From positions 4,154,001 to 4,218,000 of the forward strand of contig NZ_JAMOAO010000001.1 in NCBI RefSeq assembly GCF_030555055.1: a stretch of DNA of 64,000 nt, in the 5' to 3' direction. Under the pieces are notes generated by a model. It made no database searches. It was not told the DNA's origin and saw only the letters and a program-made list of their open reading frames with translations. This stretch comes from Nocardiopsis sp. YSL2 (lineage in GTDB: Bacteria; Actinomycetota; Actinomycetes; Streptosporangiales; Streptosporangiaceae). The translations under genes and the position numbers were made by a program. Below are positions 24,069 through 33,307 of this stretch, one piece after another. The number at the start of each line of letters is the position of its first letter. Within the stretch, counting starts at the first letter, position 1.

Positions 24069-27000
24069 ATGAACCGACTCTCGGTCGTATCGCTCGGCAA
24101 CCGGGCGTTGGTCCTCCTCATCACTCTGGCCATCCTCTTCTTCGGGGTCCTCGCGGCCACGTCGGCCAAACGCGAGCTCTTCCCGGAGTTCTCGCTGCCC
24201 ATGGTCATGGTCTCGGCGACCTACCAGGGCGCCACCCCCACGGTCATCGAGGGCCAGGTCACCGAACCGCTGGAGCAGGCCGTCCAGGGTGTCGAGGGCG
24301 TCACCTCGGTCAACTCCACCAGCAGCACGGGCTCCGCCCAGATCATGGCGGAGTTCGACTACGGCCAGGACCAGGACGCGCTCGTGCGCGAGACCCAGGT
24401 CGCGGTCGACCAGGCCGCCGGGTTCCTGCCCGACGAGGTCGACACCAACGTCATGTCCATGAGCACGGACATGTTCCCCGTGGTCATGCTCGCCGCTAGC
24501 ACCGAGAGCGGCGACGAGCAGGCGATGGCCGCCACCATCGAGAACGTGCTCCTGCCCGAGCTGGAGTCCGTGCAGGGCGTGCGCGCCGCCAACCTCACCG
24601 GCGTGCCCGGCGAGGACGTGGAGATCGTCCTGGACGAGGACGAGATGGAGGACGCCGGCGTCACCTCGAACGACGTCAGCCAGGCCCTGGAGTCCAGCGG
24701 CCTGCTCATGGCCGGCGGCTCCATCGACGAGGACGGCCGCTCCCTGAGCGTCACCACGGGCGAGCAGCTCACCTCCCTCGAAGCGGTCGAGGACGTGTGG
24801 CTGCAGCCCCAGCAGGGCGTCGACCAGTCGGCGGCGGTCCCCGGGGCACCCCCGGCCGCGGCGCCCGAGCCCGTCCAGATCGGTGACGTCGCCGAGGTCG
24901 AGCTCGTCTCCCAGGACTCCGGCAGCATCGCCCGCCTCGACGGCGACCCCAGCATCGCGCTGATGATCATGGCCATGCCCGACGGCAACACCGTCGAGAT
25001 CTCCGAGGGCATCCAGAACGTCCTGGACGAACAGGCCGATGTGCTCGGCGACGACATCAACGTCTCCGTCGTCTTCGACCAGGCGCCGTTCATCAACGAC
25101 TCCATCACCGACATGTTCGAGGCCGGCGGCTACGGCCTGGTCGCCTCGATCATCGTCATCCTGGTGTTCCTGCTGTCCATCCGCTCCACCCTGGTCATCG
25201 CGGTCTCGATCCCGGCCTCGCTCCTGGTGTCCTTCCTGGGCATGCAGGCGTTCGGGTTCACCCTCAACATGTTGACCATGGCGGCGATCACGATCGCCAT
25301 CGGCCGCGTGGTGGACGACTCCATCGTGGTGCTGGAGAACATCCGCCGCCACATGGACTACGGCAAGGAGCGCATGACCGCGGTCAAGGACGGTGTGCGC
25401 GAGGTCGCCACCGCCGTGGCCTCGTCCTCCTTCGCCACCATCGCCGTCTTCCTGCCGCTGGCCTTCGTCGGCGGCATGGTCGGCGAGCTCTTCACGCCCT
25501 TCGCCGTGACCAGCAGCCTGGCGCTGGCCGCCTCGCTGCTCGTGGCCCTCACCATCACGCCGGTGCTCTGCTACTGGTTCCTGCGTCCTCGTGAGGTCGG
25601 CGACGTCTCCCAGGAGGAGCTCGAGCACCAGGAGAGCGAGCGCGAGAAGCGCCGCCCGCTCCAGCGCGCGTACCTCCCGGTCATCCGGTGGATCACCACC
25701 AAGCGCAGGACCGCCACGGCGGTCACGCTGGCCGCCGCGGTCGTCATCGTCGGTGGAACGGTCGCCATGGCCACCACCGCGGAGACGGACTGGCTCGGCC
25801 AGGCCGAGGAGAACACCTACATGGTGGTTCAGGAGCTGGAGCCCGGTACGTCCCTGGACGCCGCGGACGAGGAGGCCGCCAAGGTCGAGGACGTCCTGGC
25901 CGGGATGGCCTGGATCGACTCCTACCAGGTCAGTGTCGGCGGCAACGACCCCATGATGGGCGGCGGCTCCGACGAGATCTCCTACACCATCACCGCCGAC
26001 CCCGACACCGACCAGCTGCGCAACCGCGACGTGCTGCGCGACGCGTTCGCCGAGATCGACACCGAGCACGAGCCGCGACTGGACTCGTCCGGCGGTATGG
26101 GCGCCGCGTCCGACATCGTCGTCCAGGTCACCGCCGACGACCAGGACACCCTGGCCGACGCCACGGACCAGGTCGCTCGGGAGCTGGACGGTATCGACGG
26201 CCTCGCCGACATCGTCAACGGCGTCGCCGCGTCCCAGGCCGCCCTGGAGGTGCACGTCGACGCCGAGGAGGCGGCCGACCTGGGCATGTCCGAGGCGATG
26301 GTCGGGCAGGCGGTCACCGCCGCCTTCCAGGGCCGGCGCGTGGGCACCGCCACGCTCGACGACGCCCGCCACGACGTGGTGGTCCGCGTCCAGGAGGCGC
26401 CGGAGACCGTGAACGAGCTGGAGGAGCTGCCGCTCGTCACGCCGACGGGCGAGGAGATCGAGCTGTCCGAGGTCGCCGAGGTCGAAGAGGTGCTCCAGGC
26501 ACCCGAGCTGACCCGGGTGGACGGGGTCACCAGCGCGAGCGTGTCGGCCACCGTCACCGGTTCCGACCTGGGCGCGGTGAGCACGGAGGTCGCGCAGGCC
26601 GTCGACGATCTGGACCTGCCCTCGGGCGCCTCCGCCACCATCGGCGGTGTCAGCGAGGAGCAGACCGAGGGCTTCGTGCAGCTCGGACTGGCGCTGCTCG
26701 CCGCGATCGTCATCTGCTACCTGATCATGGTGGCGACGTTCAAGAGCCTGATCCAGCCGCTGCTGCTGCTGATCTCGGTGCCCTTCGCGGCCACCGGCTC
26801 GCTCGGCCTGCTGCTGCTGACCGACACTCCGGTCGGCGCCGCGGCACTGATCGGCATGGTGATGCTCATCGGCATCGTCATCACCAACGCCATCGTCCTG
26901 ATGGATCTGATCAACCAGAACCGCAACAAGGGCATGGAACTGGGCGAGGCGATCGTGGAGGGTGCCAGGCACCGTCTGCGGCCGATCCTGATGACGGCGG

Positions 27001-27305
27001 CGGGGACCATCGCGGCCCTGCTGCCCATGGCCACCGGCCTGGCCGGCGGCGGTGCGTTCGTCTCGGCGCCGGTCGCGATCGTGGTGATCGGCGGGCTGGT
27101 CTCCTCCACGCTGCTGACGCTGATCCTCGTCCCGGTCCTCTACCAGCTGGTGGAGTGGGGCAAGGAGCGCCGGGCGGCCAAGCGGGAGAAGCGCCGCGCC
27201 GCCCGCCGGGGCCGGACGCGGTCGGTCGCGACCGACGCCGAGGCCGGGAGGTCCGGTGGCGGAGGCGGTGCGTCCGAGCGCGCCGAGGAGCCGGTGGGTC
27301 GCTGA
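24069..27305 (+). CDS. RND-family efflux permease (HAE1/AcrB-like)
   Basis: A 1078-residue RND protein. The first membrane helix starts near residue 10, followed by a large extracellular loop, a second membrane block at about residues 350-520, a repeat of this plan, and a C-terminal membrane block. Signature segments include GRVVDDSIVVLENIRRHM and the repeated YLIMVATFKS and MVMLIGIVITNAIVLMDLIN motifs. In Gram-negatives such pumps work with an adaptor and an outer-membrane channel. Neither is encoded here, as is usual in actinobacteria, so it must act alone at the membrane. The C-terminal tail is basic then Gly/Glu-rich. Substrate unknown. Confidence 0.9.
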   Translation: MNRLSVVSLGNRALVLLITLAILFFGVLAATSAKRELFPEFSLPMVMVSATYQGATPTVIEGQVTEPLEQAVQGVEGVTSVNSTSSTGSAQIMAEFDYGQDQDALVRETQVAVDQAAGFLPDEVDTNVMSMSTDMFPVVMLAASTESGDEQAMAATIENVLLPELESVQGVRAANLTGVPGEDVEIVLDEDEMEDAGVTSNDVSQALESSGLLMAGGSIDEDGRSLSVTTGEQLTSLEAVEDVWLQPQQGVDQSAAVPGAPPAAAPEPVQIGDVAEVELVSQDSGSIARLDGDPSIALMIMAMPDGNTVEISEGIQNVLDEQADVLGDDINVSVVFDQAPFINDSITDMFEAGGYGLVASIIVILVFLLSIRSTLVIAVSIPASLLVSFLGMQAFGFTLNMLTMAAITIAIGRVVDDSIVVLENIRRHMDYGKERMTAVKDGVREVATAVASSSFATIAVFLPLAFVGGMVGELFTPFAVTSSLALAASLLVALTITPVLCYWFLRPREVGDVSQEELEHQESEREKRRPLQRAYLPVIRWITTKRRTATAVTLAAAVVIVGGTVAMATTAETDWLGQAEENTYMVVQELEPGTSLDAADEEAAKVEDVLAGMAWIDSYQVSVGGNDPMMGGGSDEISYTITADPDTDQLRNRDVLRDAFAEIDTEHEPRLDSSGGMGAASDIVVQVTADDQDTLADATDQVARELDGIDGLADIVNGVAASQAALEVHVDAEEAADLGMSEAMVGQAVTAAFQGRRVGTATLDDARHDVVVRVQEAPETVNELEELPLVTPTGEEIELSEVAEVEEVLQAPELTRVDGVTSASVSATVTGSDLGAVSTEVAQAVDDLDLPSGASATIGGVSEEQTEGFVQLGLALLAAIVICYLIMVATFKSLIQPLLLLISVPFAATGSLGLLLLTDTPVGAAALIGMVMLIGIVITNAIVLMDLINQNRNKGMELGEAIVEGARHRLRPILMTAAGTIAALLPMATGLAGGGAFVSAPVAIVVIGGLVSSTLLTLILVPVLYQLVEWGKERRAAKREKRRAARRGRTRSVATDAEAGRSGGGGGASERAEEPVGR

Positions 27306-27317
27306 CCGTTCACCGTG

Positions 27318-27346
27318 GGGCGCCCCGTGCCGAGCACGGGGCGCCC
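27318..27346 (+). terminator. Hairpin terminator after the RND gene
   Basis: GGGCGCCCCGTGC pairs perfectly with GCACGGGGCGCCC across a CGA loop, starting 13 nt after the stop codon. Confidence 0.8.
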
Positions 27347-27591
27347 TGGTGCGTCCTGCGGCCTCCGCGCGGGCCCGCCCGCCGCCCGACGCCCCCGACG
27401 GGCGCCTGCGGCTCCGCCTTCCCCTGAGGCCCGTCTCGTCCCGCACAACCCCGTGTGCCCCTCGCAATCCCTGCGCACGGGGCCGTTCCGCCCGCGCGGC
27501 GCGCGGGGTGTGGAGGCGGGCCGTTCAGCAAGAGGACATTCAACGGGGCGTCGATTTGTGCTATCCGCGCACTACAGGCAGGCTGCGTCTC

Positions 27592-27744
27592 ATGGATGAC
27601 ACGAACAAGAGCCTTGACGACCTTGTCCGCGCCGAGCTGGGTGAGGAGCCCTCGCAGGCGGCGAAGGACTACGCACGCGAGCTGTACGAGCGCTTCCGGC
27701 TGACGCCGACCGAGGGCGGTGACGACGAGGAGCCCGAAGAGTAG
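27592..27744 (+). CDS. Small acidic protein of unknown function
   Basis: Fifty residues, beginning MDDTNKSLDDLVRAELG and ending in an acidic tail (GGDDEEPEE). The middle (QAAKDYARELYERFRL) looks amphipathic and helical. Codon usage fits coding sequence. No strong ribosome binding site is seen. No family recognised. It converges with the anti-sigma-like ATPase gene 15 nt downstream. Confidence 0.5.
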   Translation: MDDTNKSLDDLVRAELGEEPSQAAKDYARELYERFRLTPTEGGDDEEPEE

Positions 27745-27759
27745 GGGTCGCGAGGCCCG

Positions 27760-28326
27760 TCAGTCCTCGTCCCACGTCAACTCGAACCAGACCATCCGGC
27801 CCATGCCGTCCACGCGGGGCTCGGATCCCCATGTGCTGGCCAGCGCCTCGACCAGATCCAGGCCCCGACCGTGTTCATCGGTGTCATAGGGGTCCCGGTG
27901 CTGGGGCTGGGGTGCTTCCATCACGTTGCCCAGGTCCCGAACCTCCACCCGCGCCCATCCCGACGACAGATGTACGCACACCTCGAACTTGCCGGTGGCC
28001 ATCCCCGACGCGCTGTGCGTGATCGCGTTCGTGGCGAGCTCACTGGTCAGAAGGGTCGCGGTGGTGAGTTCCGGTGAGTCCGCCAGCTGCCGGGCCACGA
28101 ACCTGCGGGCGTAGGCGATCTGGCTGGGCAGCCCGGGAAACCGTCGTCTCAGGGTCCGGGGGACGGTCTCGGTGCTGTGCGGGGTGCGCTCTTCCATGGA
28201 ATTCGCCGGACGTTGTAAGGGGCGGGCGGACGTGCCGGGGTCCGGCCAGGAGGGATCGACCCGCGAGGTCGGGTCGTGAGCGTGGCAGGTGACGACGGTG
28301 CTGCGCGGTCGTGCGGTCTCACACAT
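27760..28326 (-). CDS. Anti-sigma-like ATP-binding protein (HATPase_c_2 family)
   Basis: A second GHKL ATPase in the window, with N-box LLTSELATNAITHSASG, VRDLG and GRGLDLVEALASTWG. The domain occupies about the last 140 residues. ATG 28326 is chosen because GGGGAG lies 9 nt upstream. This adds a 43-residue non-conserved leader before the Met at 28197, which is the alternative start. Such proteins serve as anti-sigma factors or partner-switching kinases. No cognate sigma or anti-anti-sigma gene is adjacent. Confidence 0.82.
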   Translation of the reverse strand: MCETARPRSTVVTCHAHDPTSRVDPSWPDPGTSARPLQRPANSMEERTPHSTETVPRTLRRRFPGLPSQIAYARRFVARQLADSPELTTATLLTSELATNAITHSASGMATGKFEVCVHLSSGWARVEVRDLGNVMEAPQPQHRDPYDTDEHGRGLDLVEALASTWGSEPRVDGMGRMVWFELTWDED

Positions 28327-28869
28327 GTGGGTGTACTCCCCGGTGACGTGTGTTCGCGTAGGGCATGGCATGTGAACGCCTGGCCCTCGCGGCGTCCATG
28401 CCCGCACGGTGCGGGTCACGGCGCTGACTGGACACACAGGTCGGAGCCCCCTGGGGCAGGGAGGGATGCTTTGCTGTGCCGCGGGGTGCGCGGTTCGAGG
28501 GCGGCGACGAGCGGTGTGGGAGAAGCCGTCGGGCTTTCCATCGAAGGGTGATGCCGGTGGGAAGGTGGGGATCGTGGGTCATGACAGCAGTCGCATGAGC
28601 CCTGCGACACTGAAGGGCGTAGTCGGGCATAGCATACGCTCCGTACCTCCCTGGGCACCCGGCCGACCTGGCTTGGTCAGGATAACCCCGCTTGAACTGG
28701 TTAAAGAGGATCTCTGTCCGGGTCATAGGTCCGGTCAGGACCGGATACCGGCGGGGTTTCGCCCCCGCAGGGGCCTGCGCCATATGGTAACAATCTGATC
28801 ACGTGGACCTGAATTCCGGGTCATGTGCCGGTCTTGCGCCCCCATGCCCGACCAGACAGGGTATGGGGC
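28327..28869. other. Intergenic stretch with an inverted repeat
   Basis: Open frames exist on both strands, but none has a credible start or protein-like sequence. The main feature is the inverted repeat at 28730-28745. Confidence 0.5.
28730..28745. promoter_or_regulatory. Inverted repeat TCCGGTC-AG-GACCGGA, possible operator
   Basis: Perfect 7-bp arms with a 2-nt spacer, 125 nt upstream of the glycosyltransferase gene. The symmetry is typical of dimeric repressor sites, but no partner regulator is adjacent. Confidence 0.35.
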
Positions 28870-30510
28870 ATGGCTTCCCCCTCCCCCCTGCCGCCCGGCA
28901 TCGGTGTCGAGATCGACCGGGCCGTGCGGCTGGCCGACGAAGGCCACGTCCTGGTGGGCGGGAGTCCGCCGCGCGCGCTGCGGCTGACGCCCTCGCAGCT
29001 CAGCTCGGTGATCCGCTGGTCGAGCGGTTCCGCTCCCAGCGGCCGGTCGGAACGCCTCCTGGCGCGTGCCCTCATCGAGGACGGGCTCGCCCACCCGCGT
29101 CCCCTGCCGCCGTTCCCCTGGCGCACCGCCGCGGACGTGGACGTGGCCGTGGTGGGCCAGGCCGGCGCGCACGGCCTGAGCCGTACGCTGGACCGCCTCG
29201 CCGAACTGCACCCTGAGGTGCGACCGGTGGTCGTGGGCGCGACGGGCCCGTGCGCCCGGATCGCGCGCGCCCGGGGCGCACGGATCGTGCCCGGCCCCGC
29301 CGGCGGCCCCGAGGCACGCGCTGAGGCCCTGCGCGTGTGCGCGGCCGAGGTCGTGGTGCTGCTGGAGTCCGGATCACGTCCCGGGCCCGGGTGGCTCGAC
29401 GCCGCACTGGGACACTTCGCCGACCCCGCTGTGGCCGCCGTCGTCCCGCGTGTGCTGACCGAGCGCCCTCGGAGGGCCGGCCACTGGCGACGGGTCGTGG
29501 CCGCCGTCGCCGCCGGCCGGGTGGGTCCGGACCGTGGCGCGGACCCCGCTCCGGTACTGCCGTGGGGGCAGGGCCCGGGGCAGCCCGGCGTCGGCAACGA
29601 GCACACCGCGGCGGATCCCCTGCGGCCCCTGCCCGCTCTGGTCCTGCGCCGTTCCGCGCTGGAACGCGGTTCCGCGGCCACTGGGGAGACGCACGTGCAC
29701 GGGTCGCGGCGGGGCACCGCGGCCGGGGGAGGGGGACTGCGACCCGAACTGGGGGCCGGTGCCGAACTGGACCTGGTATGGCGCCTGGCGGGAGAGGGCT
29801 GGGCGGTTCGCTACGAACCCCGCTCCCGGATCCGAACCCGTCCGGTGACCGACCTCGGCGGCTACCTGCGCGCCTGCTTCAGCGCGGGGGCACAGGCAGC
29901 CCCCTTGGCCCGCAGGCACGGACGCCGAGCAGCCGGGCCCGAGCTCTCCCCGGAGGGTGCCGTGGGCCTGGCGTTGACGGCGTCGGGGCGCCCCGGCTCG
30001 GGAGCGGTCGTCGCGGCGCTCGCGGGTGTGGCGGCGGTGCGGGAGGAACCCGGCGGCGCGGTACCGCCCTGGCCGGAGACCGCGCGGCTGGTGGCCGGGG
30101 ACATGGCGCACACGGCTCGCCTGGGGGCGCGCGTGGCACGGGAGGCCTGGTGGCCCGTGGCCGCGTCGGTGGTGGCGGCGTGCGCCCTGCGGCGCGGACG
30201 CGGCGCACGGCGGATCGCCCTGGTGGGCGGTGCCGCGCTGGTGCTTCCACACCTGGCCGCCTGGCGCGCGGACCGTGGCGCGGTGCTGGTCGGCCCCCTG
30301 ACGTGGACGGTGCTGGGCATGGCGGGGGACGCCGCGCGATCGGCCGGAACGTGGTGGGGCGCGGCGCGGGCGGGGACGGTGGCGCCGCTGCTCCCGCGCC
30401 TGCGGCCACGGGCTCGAGCGGGGAACGCCTCGACGGATGTCCAGGACGAGTCCGCCGCATCGCACTCCCGCGTGAGGACTGTGTCGCTGCTGCTGGCCGG
30501 TCGGGGTTGA
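28870..30510 (+). CDS. Glycosyltransferase resembling mycofactocin glycosyltransferase MftF
   Basis: A 546-residue protein. The first 70 residues (LPPGIGVEIDRAVRL, GGSPPRALRLTPSQL) resemble the N-terminal peptide-recognition-like domain of MftF proteins. A family 2 GT-A domain follows at about residues 90-350, with hydrophobic C-terminal segments at about 430-500. MftF adds glucose units to the redox cofactor mycofactocin. No mftA-E genes are visible nearby, so either the cluster is elsewhere or this copy has another role. The family 2 DxD motif is not obvious in the usual place. ATG 28870 begins the conserved sequence. Confidence 0.7.
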   Translation: MASPSPLPPGIGVEIDRAVRLADEGHVLVGGSPPRALRLTPSQLSSVIRWSSGSAPSGRSERLLARALIEDGLAHPRPLPPFPWRTAADVDVAVVGQAGAHGLSRTLDRLAELHPEVRPVVVGATGPCARIARARGARIVPGPAGGPEARAEALRVCAAEVVVLLESGSRPGPGWLDAALGHFADPAVAAVVPRVLTERPRRAGHWRRVVAAVAAGRVGPDRGADPAPVLPWGQGPGQPGVGNEHTAADPLRPLPALVLRRSALERGSAATGETHVHGSRRGTAAGGGGLRPELGAGAELDLVWRLAGEGWAVRYEPRSRIRTRPVTDLGGYLRACFSAGAQAAPLARRHGRRAAGPELSPEGAVGLALTASGRPGSGAVVAALAGVAAVREEPGGAVPPWPETARLVAGDMAHTARLGARVAREAWWPVAASVVAACALRRGRGARRIALVGGAALVLPHLAAWRADRGAVLVGPLTWTVLGMAGDAARSAGTWWGAARAGTVAPLLPRLRPRARAGNASTDVQDESAASHSRVRTVSLLLAGRG

Positions 30511-30518
30511 CGCTCGCC

Positions 30519-30584
30519 ACCGGGAGGGGCGGTGCCGACGGCGCACCGGGAGGGGCGGTGCCGACGGCGCACCGGGAGGTGCCG
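30519..30584 (+). repeat. 26-bp tandem repeat, about 2.4 copies
   Basis: Two exact copies of a 26-bp unit starting ACCGGGAGGGGCGGTG at 30519-30544 and 30545-30570, followed by a partial copy. It lies directly after the glycosyltransferase gene. Confidence 0.9.
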
Positions 30585-30628
30585 TGCACCTGCGCGTGCG
30601 GCGCGGCGTGGCGAAGATACGGCAGGTT

Positions 30629-30913
30629 CTATGCCGGTTTGCTGTTTTCCATGTGTATTTGCAGCCATTTCTTATCTTCGGCTGACGCGGAGATTAGCTT
30701 CGCGGTGAGGTGGGCGTCGGCCGTGGTTGTCGTGCCGCGAATGGGTATTTCTATGTGGAAATAGGGGTCATGTCGACGTACCGGACTTTCATGGTCGTTC
30801 TGGTCAATATCAAGGAATTCTGACCAGTACTGGCGGGTAGAATCTTCAGCGTTGTCTTTTCTTGATGCAGCGGTTACCGTCGAGTGTCCCGCGGTCCCGC
30901 AAGATCGTGGCAT
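30629..30913 (-). pseudogene. AT-richer open frame, probably the 3' fragment of an unknown gene
   Basis: A frame of about 94 residues, beginning MPRSCGTAGHSTVTAASRKD and containing YWSEFLDIDQNDHES and DPYFHIEIPI. The base composition is clearly lower in GC than its neighbours. The sequence looks protein-like, but no ribosome binding site or family is recognised. The frame continues upstream without conserved features. It may be a transferred gene fragment or a small orphan gene. The rest of 30585-31106 shows nothing else. Confidence 0.3.
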
Positions 30914-31106
30914 TCCGGTCACAGATCGTGAATCGGGGAATAGAGTTTTCCGCCAGTCGCCGGGAGTATCCATCCCTGTTGCTCGAGGGGTCTCGAATGC
31001 TTGACGGTGGCCACCACCTGAGCTGTCGGCCCCCTGGCCACGGACGCCCCACTCACGACCGCGCACACCAATGGACAAGCGCCGGACTCGGCTGTGAGGT
31101 TCGGAG

Positions 31107-32093
31107 ATGGTTTTGGGTAAGTTTCTGGCCAGGCGGCTGCTCAACTACGTCGTGCTCATCTTCCTCGCGACGAGTTTCGCCTACCTGCTCGCCGCCACCA
31201 ATCTGGATCCGCGCGCGTACTTCGAACAGATGCAGCCACCGCCGTCCCCCGAGGCGGTGAACAACCAGCTCGACTCGCTGAACCTCAATGACCGGACTCC
31301 CTTGGCCGAGCGGTACGTCACCTGGATGGGCGGTGTCCTCACCGGCGACTTCGGCCGGAACATCCAGGGCGGCGACGTCACCGCCCAGATGTGGATGAAG
31401 GCCGGCGTCACCCTGCGGCTGATCACGGTCGCCACCATTCTCGGCAGCGCCATGGGCATCGCCGTGGGCGCCTGCGCCGCCGTGCGCCAGCACCGCGGCT
31501 TCGACAAGGCCGCCACCGCCGCGTCCTTCTTCGTCCTCTCGATCCCCACGGTGGTCATCGCGATCGTCGTGCAGGTCATCGCGGTCCTCATCAACGACGG
31601 CCTGGGCCTGCGGCTGCTGCGCTACTCCGGTGAGTACTCGGCGGGCTTCGACGGCATGTGGTGGGAGCTCCTGCTCAACCGCCTGCACCACGCGATCCTG
31701 CCCACCTTCGTCCTGGCCGTCGCGCTGTTCGCGGCCTTCGCCCGCTACCAGCGCAACATGATGCTGGACGTGCTCGGCGCGGACTTCGTGCGCACCGCCA
31801 TGGCCAAGGGGCTCACCCGCCGCCAGGCCCTGTTCAAGCACGCGCTGCGCACCGCGCTGATCCCCACCATCACCTACTTCACCTTCACCTTCGGTGCTCT
31901 GGTCTCGGGCGCGACCTTCACCGAGAAGATCTACGGCTGGCACGGCATGGGGGCATGGCTCATCGACTCCATCTTCCGCCACGACGTCCACGTGGTGGCC
32001 GCCGTCTCGTGGTTCATGGCGATCACCATCATGGCGGCGTCGTTCCTCTCGGACCTCCTCTACGCCTGGCTCGACCCGAGGGTGCGGGTGTGA
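31107..32093 (+). CDS. Peptide/oligosaccharide ABC transporter permease (DppB/OppB family)
   Basis: A 328-residue permease with an N-terminal membrane helix (RRLLNYVVLIFLATSFAYLL), an extracytoplasmic domain and the BPD_transp_1 core. The EAA loop lies around RTAMAKGLTRRQALFKHAL. It is the first gene of a four-gene import operon: permease, permease, double ATPase, receptor. It forms half of the membrane channel. The family moves oligopeptides, nickel or oligosaccharides. Confidence 0.9.
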   Translation: MVLGKFLARRLLNYVVLIFLATSFAYLLAATNLDPRAYFEQMQPPPSPEAVNNQLDSLNLNDRTPLAERYVTWMGGVLTGDFGRNIQGGDVTAQMWMKAGVTLRLITVATILGSAMGIAVGACAAVRQHRGFDKAATAASFFVLSIPTVVIAIVVQVIAVLINDGLGLRLLRYSGEYSAGFDGMWWELLLNRLHHAILPTFVLAVALFAAFARYQRNMMLDVLGADFVRTAMAKGLTRRQALFKHALRTALIPTITYFTFTFGALVSGATFTEKIYGWHGMGAWLIDSIFRHDVHVVAAVSWFMAITIMAASFLSDLLYAWLDPRVRV

Positions 32094-32178
32094 TCGTGCA
32101 GTACAGACCGCGGGCCCACCTCCACCGCCTTCCGAACGCCCCGCGCCCCGTAGCGGCGCCCCAGCTGGAGAGCACGCC

Positions 32179-33090
32179 ATGAGCACGACCGAAGAGAGTG
32201 CGGCGCCGAAACCGGCACCGACCGTGCCCCCGGCACCGAGCCGGCTCACGGACCTGGGCCGCCGGCTCATCAGGACCCGACGGGTCATCGTCGGGCTCGT
32301 CCTCCTCGCCCTGCTGGCCGCGGTCGCCTTCCTCGGTCCGCTCATCAGCCCCTGGCAGCTGGGCGAACGCGACTTCTCCGCCATGCTCGAAGGGCCCACT
32401 CCCGAACACTGGATGGGCACCAACCGCACCGGCCAGGACATCTTCACCCAGGCCACGGCCGGTCTGCAGAAGTCCCTGCTGATCGGGCTGCTCGTCGCGC
32501 TCGTCTCCACCGGCTTCGCCGCCCTGGTCGGCGCCTTCGCCGGCTACTGCGGCGGAGTCACCGACCAGGGCCTGATGTGGATCGCCGACCTGGCGCTGGT
32601 CCTGCCGAACTTCGTCATCCTGGCGATCCTGTCGACGCACTTCGTCGGCGAGGGCGGCTGGCTCGTCCTGGTCGTCCTGTTGGCCGCGTCCAGCTGGATG
32701 GTCACCTCCAAGATGGTGCGCGGACTGACCATCTCGCTGCGCGAACGCGAGTACATCCACGCCGCGCGCTTCATGGGCGTACCCGCGCGCACGATCATCC
32801 TGCGCCACATCCTGCCGAACATGTCGTCCCTGCTCATCGCGGACGCCACCATCATGGTCAGCGCCGCGATCATCGGGGAGACCGCGCTCAGCTACTTCGG
32901 ACTGGGCGTGCAGTCACCCGACATCAGCCTCGGCATGGTCATCGCGGCGGGCTCCTCGTTCGCGACCACCGCGCCGTGGGTGTTCGCCTTCCCCACGACC
33001 CTGCTGATCGTGATGGTGCTCGCCGTGAACATGGTCGGTGACGGCCTGCGCGACGCCCTCGACCCGCAGTCCGCTTCGCGCCGGTCCTAG
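32179..33090 (+). CDS. Peptide/oligosaccharide ABC transporter permease (DppC/OppC family)
   Basis: A 303-residue partner permease. The cytoplasmic N-terminus is Pro/Ala-rich and the OppC_N segment is followed by the transport core, with the EAA loop near [24 protein letters not shown] 32179 has GGAG at good spacing. It lies 85 nt after the first permease and before the ATPase gene. Confidence 0.9.
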   Translation: MSTTEESAAPKPAPTVPPAPSRLTDLGRRLIRTRRVIVGLVLLALLAAVAFLGPLISPWQLGERDFSAMLEGPTPEHWMGTNRTGQDIFTQATAGLQKSLLIGLLVALVSTGFAALVGAFAGYCGGVTDQGLMWIADLALVLPNFVILAILSTHFVGEGGWLVLVVLLAASSWMVTSKMVRGLTISLREREYIHAARFMGVPARTIILRHILPNMSSLLIADATIMVSAAIIGETALSYFGLGVQSPDISLGMVIAAGSSFATTAPWVFAFPTTLLIVMVLAVNMVGDGLRDALDPQSASRRS

Positions 33091-33307
33091 GGCGTGGTCA
33101 GTGGATACGCACCCCCCCCCGCGCGGCGCCCCACCTGCGCCCCCACCGTGTTCACGTCAGCCGACAGCCGAACCCGGGCCGGCTCCTTCCTCGTCCTCGC
33201 GACGCCACCACCGCAACTCCCGCACGATCTCCCACTGCCGCCTCCGTCGCGGAGCCTCGTCCCGCGACGGGCGGCACCCACCGCACACGCCTCAGGGGAG
33301 GCCCACC
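33091..33307 (+). other. Leader between the permease and ATPase genes
   Basis: About 217 nt without a gene, containing a run of nine C at 33112-33120. GGGGAGG lies just before the ATPase start. No hairpin is convincing. Confidence 0.5.

Noticed and set aside
23967..27467. Long antisense open frame across the RND gene
   Set aside because: Composition artefact with no start signal or domain; the plus-strand frame is a complete RND permease.
28319..28798. Open frames on both strands upstream of the glycosyltransferase
   Set aside because: No ribosome binding site, no conserved pattern, and overlapping on both strands.
33112..33120. Run of nine C before the double ATPase gene
   Set aside because: Too short in such GC-rich DNA to suggest phase variation on its own.
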